Source: DATDRS01 sp035291605 (GTDB taxonomy: Bacteria; Chloroflexota; Anaerolineae; Anaerolineales; UBA6663). Taken from it: DNA of 15,227 nucleotides. Made by a program: the position numbers and the translations under genes. Numbering within the stretch: the first letter of the stretch is position 1; every line of letters begins with the position of its first letter. The stretch lies in assembly GCA_035291605.1 (NCBI GenBank), contig DATDRS010000148.1, positions 1 to 15,227 on the forward strand, read 5' to 3'. Shown piece by piece: positions 1-7,113 of the stretch. The notes under the pieces are model-generated. The model saw only the letters and a list, made by a program, of their open reading frames with translations, did not search any database and was not told the origin of the DNA.

Positions 1-3000
1 CCGCGGTGGCGATCTTCGACCCCAGATCCGGCGGGATGGTCACGTACCACTTTTCCGGCGTCGTCGGGTCATCGGGGTCTTCAATGTCCTGCGCGCGGAA
101 GCCAAGCTCGCCGAGATAGGTGACGCTGGAGCCGACGATCAGCGCCAGCGACAGATTGGCGCACACGTCGCCATTCATCGTCTCGCCATTCGCGCTGCCG
201 CAGTTGTTCGTTACGGTCGGGCCGCCGAGGCCCGCGCTCAGGCCGGAGACGAAAGCGGGGATGGCGAAGGTCTCGTTGTTGGGCGTTCCGTCAATGCCGC
301 CCTCGACCAGCGAGAAGCTGGCCCCGAGTTTGGCCGCGCCGATGCCGAAGACCTGATAACTGTCGCCGTCGTCCCAATCGTTTTCCGCGCCGCCCGCGAG
401 CGCGCAGGCCAGCGTGGTGGCAGTGACCGCCGTGACGACGCAACTGGAACCGTCGGTAATGTTCTTGAGCAGGGAGCCGACCGGAACTGTGATGGCCGTG
501 AAGTTATTGAGAGTGTCGGTCAGTATGCTGGAGTCGCTCGCGCCATTGTGCGCGCCGGTGGTGACGGTGATGCTCGACCCGACGGCCAGCGTCAACGGGC
601 CGACGTTCGCGCTGAGGTTGACGTCCTGCGCCGAGACGCCCGCCTCCAGCACAACACCGCTCGTATCCACGACCACGATGTCCGTGGGGTCAAATGTGGC
701 GGCCAGCGGGATGCCCAAATCCAGCTCGGCGTGCGCGCGATATTCGAGCACGAAGGAAGCGTTGCTCTCGAGGCCGACCAGGCCCGCCGCCCCCGAACCG
801 AGGTCGAGCTGAAGCGGCACAGAGAGCGTCTCAACCGTCCGGTCACTTGCAGCGCACGCCCCGATGCCCGCAATGCCCAGCCCCGGTTGTGGGGATTGGC
901 CTGCGGCTTGACCGGTCGGGATGGCTGGCGCCGAGTTCGAGGAGAAGGAAGCGACGGCGGGCAGGAACACACGGTAGCGCCCTTGTAATTGCCCCGTCCC
1001 CTGAGGCGCGCCTGACCCGGCCCCGCCGGCGCCTCCGACGGGCGGTATCCCTAAGGTTCCGCCTACCGCCGATGCGCCTTGCGCCCCGCCCGTCCCGATT
1101 GTGGTATAAGCGCCCTGCGTCGCCGGCATCGAGGTCGTCGCGCCTCCGGTGCAGACGCCGTAGCCGAGGCGGATGACCAGATCCTTGACGCCGTCAGGGG
1201 TTGTGCTGCCCGGCGCAGGCAGATCCATCAGTTGGAGCTCCAGCGCCGCTGGCGGCAGGCCTAGCTTCGATTCAATCACGGTCTCAAGTTTCTGCAATGT
1301 GCGGGGAGGCGTGACCGCCGGGAGTTCTGCGGCATGCCGGCCAGCCGTGTCGGTGAACACCAGGCCGAGGATGAAGGAGCCGAGGCCGCCCGGCACGTCC
1401 ACCTGGAAAACGGCATTCTGCGTAGGCGTCATCCCCACCGTAGACGCCAGCGTCGTGTTGGCGACCGCGGTCCCGCCCTGAATGCTCCAGGCCGCGCCCG
1501 TCGCATCTTTGTCAGTCTTGGCCTGGCAGTAGATGGTCGCGTCAACCACGGCCTCGGAGAGGTCGCCGGTGGGCGGACTGGTATTGATCGTGCCGCATTG
1601 GAGGGTCGCATCCGGCACGCCCAGGCGGATCTCGTCCAGGGCCGTCTGGATGTCTTGGAACTGAGTGAGCAGGTCTTTCGGGCTGACGCCAACCAGCGGC
1701 AGGTCCGTGTCGAGCGCCCCGCCGCTCAGATCGTCCGCCAGCGAAACCAGCGTGTCGAGATTGTCGAGGATGATGCTCAGCAACGCCAGGGGATTGTCCG
1801 GATCAATGTCGAAGACCTTCAGGCTGTCGTTGAAATCGGCGGTGGGCGTGACGAGGAGACCGGAGGTAATCGGCGCGCAGCTGGCGTCGAAGACGTTCGG
1901 CCAATTCATGGCCACCCCGGCCGAGGCCAGCGGCGTGGCGGGTTCGCCGGTCGAGGCCGTGGCCTGCAGACCCGCCGACAGCCTCACATTACAGGCCGGG
2001 TCCACGATCGTCACCAGCTCGGTAATCAACTGGCGGACGCGGATGGCGTCTTGGATCGTGGAGACCCCCGCCCCAGTGTCCACCGGAATACCCGGCGCAT
2101 TAATGTCCACCGCCAGCATCGGCCTAGACGCGTCGGCCCGGGCGAGCTGGAAGGCCGCGCCGGGATTCACGGCGTTTTGCGCGCCGTCGCCGACGATGCT
2201 GACATCCAGGAAGCCAAGCCGGCCCTTCAGCGCCACGGTGGCCGTGACCAGCACATCGGCCTGCAGTTCGTGTTCATTCGGGCCGGTGCGGACTTTAATG
2301 AAGAAGCGGTCCTCGTCCCCGGTCGGGAAAGCTGTTTCATCCCCCGGCGTGATGGCCGCCGGATTCTCGACCAGGATTGCGCCAAAAGTGATGTCTACCT
2401 GGACGTTGTTCGGGTCAATCGCGACGCTCGCGCCGCTGTCCGGGCTGAGGCCGATCAGGTGGGTCGTGGCGCTGATCTGGTCCCCGAAGTCCAGCTTGCC
2501 GCCTACCGGCGCCGGGTCGCTGCTCTTCACGACGTGATAGGTCAGGCTCTTGGTTCCCGAGTCGTAGTTGAGGCCGACCGAGTCCAGGTCGGCGAGGTCC
2601 AGGAGTTTATTCGCGAGTTCCTGAGCCGAACGGAAGATCGGCGAAACCGTATGGAAGCCGCCCCCTTCATCGTTGAACTGAACCTGGACCTGAGGGCGGC
2701 CAGCGGAAGTCAGCGTGAACGAGGCGTTGACCGTGGGGTTGATGCCGACCGTCGTGGTGGCCGTCGCGTTAGCGCCCACCGTCCCGTTGGCAATCGTCCA
2801 GGTCACCGAAATGGGGTTCTGCAACGTGACGGCCTGACAATACACCGTGCCGCCGGCCAACAGGTTCGAGACGTCGCCGGTGGGCAGATCGGTATCCGTG
2901 ACGCCGCAGACGATGGCTGCATCTCCCTGTTGATGGAGAAATTCAATCAGGGGCTGGGCGAAGGCGAACGCGTCGCCGAATCTTTGCTGCAGGAAGGGGA

Positions 3001-4015
3001 GGGGCAAATCACCCGCGGCCTGCGAGGCGATCAGCCCCGCAGCGACCTGGCCGACGCCGTTGAGCATCTGCACCGGGTCCATGTTGGCGAAGTCGCCCAC
3101 CGGGCCGAGGCTGGGTGTGACGGCCGGGTTGAAACCATCGGCCAGGCTGGCATCGGCGAGCGCTACTGAACCGCTCAGGACGTTCAGAGGGGCGCTCGTC
3201 TCGAAGTTCAGCGTCGCCGCCACGTCGTCGCCCGGCGCGTTGACGAATGCCACGCCGACCAGGTCCACGAGCGCCGTGCTGTTCCATTCGTCTTTGGTGA
3301 TGCGCCCGTTGCTGTCCGGATCGTTAAAGGCAACCTGCAGATCGCCGTTCAGCGTCGTCGAGCCGGTCACGCTGACGTCGGCGAAGCCAACGCGGCTGTT
3401 GAAGGCCAGGATCGAGCCGCTCGCATCGAGGGTGAGGTCAATCGCCGGCTCCCCGACCACGTAGAAGGCCAGGGTGGGGTTGGCCGGGAGCTGCGTCTTA
3501 TCCAGTTGGAAGGCGAGCGTCGAGGCGAGGCCCAGGTGGATCGGGAGACCCCCGCCGTTCAAGTTGACCGATTCGTTGGAGAAGACCACTGAGGGCGTGA
3601 CCACGCGAGTCGCGGTCACGGTGAAGGTCACGTCAATCAGATCGGGGTTGGTATTGGGCGTCACCGAGACCGAACTAAAACCGAAATCCACGCCGCCGAC
3701 GTCGCCGCCCAGGCTATCAATCGCCCCCGCCAGAGCGTCGAGGTCGTCGTGGGCTGTGGTCAATCCGCCGAAGGCGGCGCCAAACAGGTTGCCGAGGCGC
3801 AGCGCCTCATTGGCGCCGGGGCTGAGCGCCGTCAGCGGGATCGCCTCGCCCAGTTCCTCGAACGCGCCGAGCTCGTTCAGCCTCAGCCCAAAATCCTTGA
3901 GGCCGAGAGCGATCTGCTCCGCGTTGGCGTCCGCTGCCTGAGCCGTTCCATCCGGCAGGTGCAGCAACAGTAGAAGTTGGCCGAGTGCAAGGGCGATTCG
4001 AATGAAGCGTGACAT
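1..4015 (-). CDS. Giant secreted repeat-containing surface protein (3' end outside window)
   Basis: I read this frame codon by codon from ATG at 4015 down to position 2 and found no stop, giving 1338 residues without the C-terminus. The N-terminus (MSRFIRIALALGQLLLLL, then AQA/AD) looks like a signal peptide cleaved near residue 27. The mature part is rich in Gly, Ala, Thr, Val and Asp, poor in Cys, and looks like beta-sandwich modules separated by short helical stretches. A 70-residue unit starting CGxxxTxxPTGD occurs at residues 370-439 and 807-877. Short helical elements with a PL core precede each unit (P338, P773), and a looser copy lies at P60. An EF-hand-like loop, DPDSNGRITKDE, is at 232-243. 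A Gly-rich linker (about 975-1012) leads to YRVFLPAV at 1014. A GGGAG ribosome site 7 nt upstream supports the start. I do not recognise a named family. A cell-surface or matrix role is inference. Confidence 0.85.
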   Translation of the reverse strand, partial: MSRFIRIALALGQLLLLLHLPDGTAQAADANAEQIALGLKDFGLRLNELGAFEELGEAIPLTALSPGANEALRLGNLFGAAFGGLTTAHDDLDALAGAIDSLGGDVGGVDFGFSSVSVTPNTNPDLIDVTFTVTATRVVTPSVVFSNESVNLNGGGLPIHLGLASTLAFQLDKTQLPANPTLAFYVVGEPAIDLTLDASGSILAFNSRVGFADVSVTGSTTLNGDLQVAFNDPDSNGRITKDEWNSTALVDLVGVAFVNAPGDDVAATLNFETSAPLNVLSGSVALADASLADGFNPAVTPSLGPVGDFANMDPVQMLNGVGQVAAGLIASQAAGDLPLPFLQQRFGDAFAFAQPLIEFLHQQGDAAIVCGVTDTDLPTGDVSNLLAGGTVYCQAVTLQNPISVTWTIANGTVGANATATTTVGINPTVNASFTLTSAGRPQVQVQFNDEGGGFHTVSPIFRSAQELANKLLDLADLDSVGLNYDSGTKSLTYHVVKSSDPAPVGGKLDFGDQISATTHLIGLSPDSGASVAIDPNNVQVDITFGAILVENPAAITPGDETAFPTGDEDRFFIKVRTGPNEHELQADVLVTATVALKGRLGFLDVSIVGDGAQNAVNPGAAFQLARADASRPMLAVDINAPGIPVDTGAGVSTIQDAIRVRQLITELVTIVDPACNVRLSAGLQATASTGEPATPLASAGVAMNWPNVFDASCAPITSGLLVTPTADFNDSLKVFDIDPDNPLALLSIILDNLDTLVSLADDLSGGALDTDLPLVGVSPKDLLTQFQDIQTALDEIRLGVPDATLQCGTINTSPPTGDLSEAVVDATIYCQAKTDKDATGAAWSIQGGTAVANTTLASTVGMTPTQNAVFQVDVPGGLGSFILGLVFTDTAGRHAAELPAVTPPRTLQKLETVIESKLGLPPAALELQLMDLPAPGSTTPDGVKDLVIRLGYGVCTGGATTSMPATQGAYTTIGTGGAQGASAVGGTLGIPPVGGAGGAGSGAPQGTGQLQGRYRVFLPAVASFSSNSAPAIPTGQAAGQSPQPGLGIAGIGACAASDRTVETLSVPLQLDLGSGAAGLVGLESNASFVLEYRAHAELDLGIPLAATFDPTDIVVVDTSGVVLEAGVSAQDVNLSANVGPLTLAVGSSITVTTGAHNGASDSSILTDTLNNFTAITVPVGSLLKNITDGSSCVVTAVTATTLACALAGGAENDWDDGDSYQVFGIGAAKLGASFSLVEGGIDGTPNNETFAIPAFVSGLSAGLGGPTVTNNCGSANGETMNGDVCANLSLALIVGSSVTYLGELGFRAQDIEDPDDPTTPEKWYVTIPPDLGSKIATA
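1385..1597 (-). repeat. Internal protein repeat, copy B (residues 807-877)
   Basis: This is the second copy of the unit, beginning CGTINTSPPTGD and containing IYCQAK. It starts 437 residues after copy A. Sequence on either side also matches loosely: each copy is preceded by a PL-containing helical segment 32-34 residues upstream, and followed by a (V/L)xFxDxxGxxH-like strand and then a helical stretch. The real repeat unit is therefore probably a domain pair of more than 400 residues. Confidence 0.75.
2699..2908 (-). repeat. Internal protein repeat, copy A (residues 370-439)
   Basis: This unit begins CGVTDTDLPTGD, contains VYCQAV and ends in an NASFTLTSAG-type strand. It aligns over its whole length with copy B, sharing CG, PTGD, the YCQA motif, a TVG(I/M)xPT segment and a hydrophobic final strand. 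At DNA level the string gtcgccggtgggc is kept in both copies. Divergence elsewhere points to an old duplication. Confidence 0.75.
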
Positions 4016-4022
4016 CTTCTGG

Positions 4023-4027
4023 CTCCC
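4023..4027 (-). promoter_or_regulatory. Ribosome binding site of the giant secreted protein
   Basis: GGGAG on the minus strand lies 7 nt upstream of the ATG at 4015. It fixes the start right before a convincing signal peptide. Confidence 0.6.
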
Positions 4028-4229
4028 GAGTGTTTAGTTTGGCTAAGACGCCGCGCTCCGGCCGGCGCGGGCGAACGAGTCGAAGCGACCTGGTCAGGCA
4101 GCCGCTGCATGTCTTGTGATGGAACAACGGCGTTAAAACAAAAACGCGCCTGTGCGTGACGACAGAATAGATCGGCGCGATTCAGATGCATCTCCTCCAA
4201 GCCGTGCGTGAGGCAACAGTGGCAATGAC

Positions 4230-4259
4230 AGACTAACATATTCGGGTTATGCGTGTCAA
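4230..4259 (-). promoter_or_regulatory. Candidate promoter for the giant secreted protein
   Basis: On the minus strand a perfect TTGACA (4254-4259) is followed after 18 nt by TAGTCT (4230-4235), or after 17 nt by TTAGTC. Transcription would start near 4222, giving a 5' leader of about 200 nt. The spacer contains the word CATAACCCG, which recurs at the start of the kinase gene on the other side. Confidence 0.45.
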
Positions 4260-4290
4260 CAAAGTTAGAATTATTCCTGACCCGTATCCT

Positions 4291-4317
4291 TTGCGGTTTC
4301 TGTGCGATTGATATACT
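4291..4317 (+). promoter_or_regulatory. Candidate promoter for the histidine kinase gene
   Basis: TTGCGG (4291-4296) and TATACT (4312-4317) are separated by 15 nt, slightly short. The predicted start near 4324 lies only about 14 nt before the kinase ATG, and no Shine-Dalgarno sequence is visible. The message may therefore be nearly leaderless. Confidence 0.4.
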
Positions 4318-4323
4318 ATAGAC

Positions 4324-4343
4324 TCTCATAACCCGTTATGAGA
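4324..4343. promoter_or_regulatory. Perfect palindrome over the kinase start (candidate operator)
   Basis: CTCATAAC-CC-GTTATGAG is a perfect inverted repeat, extended to 9-bp arms by the flanking T and A. It covers the predicted transcription start and the ATG at 4338. The 9-bp word CATAACCCG at 4327-4335 occurs in inverse orientation at 4243-4251 (CGGGTTATG), 84 bp away, inside the spacer of the divergent promoter. The remainder of the 322-bp gap shows nothing else recognisable. Confidence 0.45.
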
Positions 4344-6260
4344 TCACTCCTCGCCCGCGCCGCGCGCCGTCTGCGTCCAGGTACGAGCGCCGGGCGCCAA
4401 GCCACTCGCCTCAGCCAACACATCCGCCGCCTGCGCTGGCAAGTACCCCTCATCGCGCTGCTGGCGGTGCTTGCCCTCCAAACCGCCAAACACTTCTGGT
4501 TCGCGCTGCCGGCAAATCTAAGCTTCGCCATCGAGCTCATCGTGTACGGCGTGGCCGGCCCAGTCGTCGCCTGGGGGGCGCTGGGTTGGATACAGCACAA
4601 GGCTAGGCTCAGTGAGGCCGCCGAAGCGGAATTGGTCCGCGCGCACGCGGAACTCACGCACCTCAATCAGCGCGTCTCCTTTCTGCTGAAAGTCAATCAG
4701 CGCCTCGGCGAGGCGGCGGACGAGGAAACCCTGGCTGCGCTCGCCCTGCAATTGCCGGGTGAGGCCGTGCCAGCAGTCGCCGGCTGCGCGTTGATCCGGT
4801 TCGACGAGCACCGCCAGCCCATGCCGGTTGAATATCGGGGCGCGCTCGACGAAACCGCCCTGACTGCCTGGCGCCGGCATCTCTCCAGTGAAGCGGTCCG
4901 GCTGCAATGCCAGGCGTGCCGGGTGCGCACGGCCCGACCCGGGCAGGCCTGCGCGGTCTACGAGCACTTGCCTCTCTCTAACACTGACCGGATGATCTGT
5001 CTGCCGCTTGAGCGCAACGGGCGGCAGTTCGCCATCCTGGGGCTGTTCCTCGCCGTGGGACAAGAACTGACCGAGGCCGAACGCGACCTACTCGAGGCGC
5101 TGACGGCCGAGATTTCCATCGCGTTCGAAAACACGCGGCTGCGCACGCAGGAACTGGTCACGTTGTATGACATCAACGAGGCGCTCCAACAGCGCCTGGA
5201 TTTCGACGGGTTGATGAAAAGCATTTTGACGCGCACCATGGAAGCCAGCCACGCCGACGCAGGGCTGCTGCTGCTCCGCGAGCCGGATGGAGCGCTCAAG
5301 CCTTACGCGGCTTCGGGCGAATGGCGCGGGCCGGGCCCCCTGCCGCTCGTCGAGAGCCTGGCGTCCGGCGCGCTGCAAGAATCCAGCGGTGAGCCGGTCG
5401 TCGCCCACTTGCAGACTCAGGATCCGAATACGATTTCGGTGCTGTGCGCCCCCATGCTGGCTGACGCCGGGCCGCTGGGTGTGATCGTCCTCGGCAGCCG
5501 CCGCCGCGAGGCCTTCGTGCGCCAGCATACGCGGCTGGTCTCGGCGATTGCCGGGCAGACGGCGCTGCTGGTCGAAAACACGCGGCTGTATGCGCGTCTC
5601 GAGCACCAGGCCATCCTGGCCGAACGCGGCCGGCTGGCCCGCGAGATGCACGACGGCCTCGCCCAAACGCTGGGCTATCTCAAATTGCGCGCCGGACAAA
5701 TCGCGCGCTGGCTGGAGTCCGGCCAGCTGGAGCGGGCCGGGAGCGGGCTGCGCGAACTGGCGCAGACGGCCGACGAGGCGTATCTCGATTTGCGCACAAC
5801 CCTCGACGGATTGCGCCTGCCACTGGCCGCGCACGCCAGCCCGGACTTTGCGGCGCAGCTCCGCCGCCTCGCCAGCGTCTTCGAGAGCCAGAGCGGGTTG
5901 GCCGTCGAGATGTCCCTCGAGGCCGAGCCGCGGCTTTCGATCCCGGCGCAGGCTCATTTGCTCCGCATCGTCCAGGAATCGCTGGCGAACATCCGCAAAC
6001 ATGCGCGCGCCGACCGCATCCGGCTCAATATGACGACGATGGACGATCGGCTCTGCCTGCGGATTCAAGATGATGGTCAGGGCTTCCCGTCCGCCGCGGA
6101 CCAGCCCGTCTCGCGTCATGGCTTGCAGTTGATGCGCGAACGGGCCGCCCTGCTGGGCGCAGAATTGAGTGTGACCAGCGCGCCCGGCGCAGGGACGCAA
6201 ATTTGCGTGGAACTGCCGCTGGCAGCCGATAGACAATGGCAGACAGCAGATGGCGGATAG
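4338..6260 (+). CDS. Membrane-anchored two-GAF NarL-family histidine kinase
   Basis: This is a 640-residue sensor kinase. Two membrane helices (about 34-56 and 62-84) are followed by a short linker helix. Next come GAF domain 1 (about 118-265) and GAF domain 2 (about 275-415), each ending in the typical IAFENTRL / LLVENTRL helix. The HisKA_3 dimerisation domain carries the phospho-acceptor in AREMHDGLAQTLGYL (His438). The ATPase domain has an N-box (E547, N551), a DDGQGF box (578-583) and GAGT (617-620). GAF1 holds four cysteines, C191, C194, C205 and C221 (CX2CX10CX15C), which could bind a metal or Fe-S cluster; that is inference. The response regulator follows at once, and the oxidase operon comes next, so oxygen or redox control of respiration is plausible. 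The last few codons run into a dispersed repeat. The ATG at 4338 lacks a clear ribosome site. Confidence 0.92.
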   Translation: MRSLLARAARRLRPGTSAGRQATRLSQHIRRLRWQVPLIALLAVLALQTAKHFWFALPANLSFAIELIVYGVAGPVVAWGALGWIQHKARLSEAAEAELVRAHAELTHLNQRVSFLLKVNQRLGEAADEETLAALALQLPGEAVPAVAGCALIRFDEHRQPMPVEYRGALDETALTAWRRHLSSEAVRLQCQACRVRTARPGQACAVYEHLPLSNTDRMICLPLERNGRQFAILGLFLAVGQELTEAERDLLEALTAEISIAFENTRLRTQELVTLYDINEALQQRLDFDGLMKSILTRTMEASHADAGLLLLREPDGALKPYAASGEWRGPGPLPLVESLASGALQESSGEPVVAHLQTQDPNTISVLCAPMLADAGPLGVIVLGSRRREAFVRQHTRLVSAIAGQTALLVENTRLYARLEHQAILAERGRLAREMHDGLAQTLGYLKLRAGQIARWLESGQLERAGSGLRELAQTADEAYLDLRTTLDGLRLPLAAHASPDFAAQLRRLASVFESQSGLAVEMSLEAEPRLSIPAQAHLLRIVQESLANIRKHARADRIRLNMTTMDDRLCLRIQDDGQGFPSAADQPVSRHGLQLMRERAALLGAELSVTSAPGAGTQICVELPLAADRQWQTADGG

Positions 6261-6268
6261 CAGATGGC
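6245..6268 (+). repeat. Dispersed AGCAGATGGC repeat, copy 1 (kinase/regulator junction)
   Basis: Two AGCAGATGGC-like words separated by a GATAG-containing spacer form a 24-nt unit. The same unit, with one mismatch, lies at 8541-8564 between coxB and coxA. Here it forms the last codons and stop of the kinase and creates an optional upstream ATG for the regulator. Confidence 0.7.
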
Positions 6269-6296
6269 AGGCGGCAAAAGCGCATCGCCATTCACC

Positions 6297-6941
6297 ATGT
6301 CTCCCATTCGCGTTCTCATCGCCGACGATCACACGCTCTTCCGCCGCGGACTGGTGAGCCTGCTCAACGAGACAAAAGAGTTCGCGGTAGTGGGCGAGGC
6401 GAACGACGGCCCGGAGTCCGTGCGGCTGACGACCAGACTGCGCCCGGACGTCCTGCTGATGGACGTTCACATGCCGGGGGGCGGAGGCGTGGAGGCCGTC
6501 CAGCAGTTGCGCGAGGTGGCCCCAGCCGTGCCGGTGATCATGCTGACCGTTTCTGAAAGCGACGAGGATTTGCTCGGCGCGATCCGGGCCGGGGCGCGGG
6601 GCTACTTCCTCAAGAACGCCGAAACCGAGGAACTCTACGATGGGATTCGCCGGGCCGCGGCGGGCGAGGCGGTGCTCGATCCGGCGCTCGTCGAACGGCT
6701 TTTCCAGCATGCGGCCCGGTCCGGCTCGCCCGGGGCCGATACGCCGCTGAGTTTCCGTGAGACCGAGATTCTGCGCCTGGTCGCCGAGGGGTTCACCAAC
6801 CGCGAAGTCGCAGCGCGGCTGAGCGTCTCCGAAAACACCGTCAAGACTCACCTCGCGCGCATCTTTGAAAAACTAGGCACTACCAGCCGGAGCGAGGCGG
6901 CCGCGCTGGCCCGCGCCCGGGGCTGGCTGCCGCTCAATTAG
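6297..6941 (+). CDS. NarL/LuxR-family response regulator
   Basis: This is a 214-residue DNA-binding regulator and the likely partner of the kinase just upstream. The receiver domain (4-120) has the acidic pair D10-D11, the phospho-acceptor D56 in LLMDVHMPG, T84 and the switch lysine K106. The C-terminal helix-turn-helix (151-194) reads LSFRETEILRLVAEG...NTVKTHLARIF, a standard LuxR/GerE domain. I chose ATG 6297 because MSPIRVLIADDH is the usual receiver start. An in-frame ATG at 6264 would add 11 residues derived from the dispersed repeat. No strong ribosome site is seen for either. The gene is 36 nt from the kinase stop and probably co-transcribed with it. The nearby TCACCC cluster is a possible target, which is inference. 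Confidence 0.93.
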   Translation: MSPIRVLIADDHTLFRRGLVSLLNETKEFAVVGEANDGPESVRLTTRLRPDVLLMDVHMPGGGGVEAVQQLREVAPAVPVIMLTVSESDEDLLGAIRAGARGYFLKNAETEELYDGIRRAAAGEAVLDPALVERLFQHAARSGSPGADTPLSFRETEILRLVAEGFTNREVAARLSVSENTVKTHLARIFEKLGTTSRSEAAALARARGWLPLN

Positions 6942-6970
6942 CCTCTGTCCCTCCGCCCGTTCAGGCCCCG

Positions 6971-6984
6971 ACTGCGCCCGCAGT
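6971..6984. terminator. Weak hairpin after the response regulator
   Basis: ACTGCG-CC-CGCAGT is a perfect short inverted repeat 30 nt after the regulator stop, followed by TTCAATT. The stem is short and there is no real T-run, so it may only attenuate transcription or have no role. Confidence 0.25.
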
Positions 6985-7006
6985 TCAATTCTGGGCGAAA
7001 CGAGCA

Positions 7007-7078
7007 TTCACCCCGCCGCGGCGGCGGGTGAACGCCTCTGCCCCAATGCCTCACCCACATTTCACCCACGCCGGGTGA
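7007..7078. promoter_or_regulatory. Cluster of five TCACCC boxes upstream of the cox operon
   Basis: TCACCC or its complement occurs at 7008-7013, 7026-7031 (inverse), 7051-7056, 7062-7067 and 7073-7078 (inverse). The last three are spaced exactly 11 bp, so they face the same side of the helix. The last box abuts the -35-like element. The first two are the arms of a GC-rich near-palindrome at 7007-7032 (TTCACCC...GGGTGAA), which could also act as a hairpin. This looks like an array of activator sites; the binding protein is unknown. Confidence 0.5.
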
Positions 7079-7106
7079 TAGACAGCCCGGTTTCCTTCAG
7101 TACACT
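7079..7106 (+). promoter_or_regulatory. coxB: Candidate promoter of the cox operon
   Basis: TAGACA (7079-7084, five of six matches to TTGACA) and TACACT (7101-7106) are separated by 16 nt. Transcription would begin near 7112-7114, practically on the ATG at 7114, implying a leaderless message. No Shine-Dalgarno sequence precedes that ATG. This placement argues against the longer frame starting at GTG 7075, which lies inside a TCACCC box. Confidence 0.45.
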
Positions 7107-7113
7107 CTTGAAC

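Noticed and set aside
1385..2908. Repeats in the secreted gene as a CRISPR array or mobile element
   Set aside because: They are diverged protein-coding units more than 1.3 kb apart that keep the reading frame, with no spacers or terminal inverted repeats.
1334..3169. Plus-strand open frame of 611 codons within the giant secreted gene
   Set aside because: It lies in codon register with the minus-strand gene and is the mirror of its codon bias. The minus strand has a signal peptide, ribosome site and internal repeats.
3883..4187. Minus-strand Cys-rich small frame starting with GGAGGAG before ATG in the leader of the giant gene
   Set aside because: The ribosome site is only 2 nt from the ATG. 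The frame overlaps the signal peptide region of the giant gene out of frame and shows no recognisable features. A leader peptide cannot be excluded but is not supported.
5088..6851. Minus-strand open frame across the kinase and regulator
   Set aside because: It is antisense to clear kinase and regulator domains. Composition is biased and no motif is seen.
7007..7032. GC-rich near-palindrome as a classical intrinsic terminator for the regulator gene
   Set aside because: No T-run follows, and its arms are made of the TCACCC word that recurs downstream. A regulatory-site reading fits better.
7075..7113. GTG start giving 13 extra residues to the coxB frame
   Set aside because: The GTG lies inside a TCACCC box, and the extension overlaps the promoter-like -35 and -10 elements. 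There is no ribosome site.
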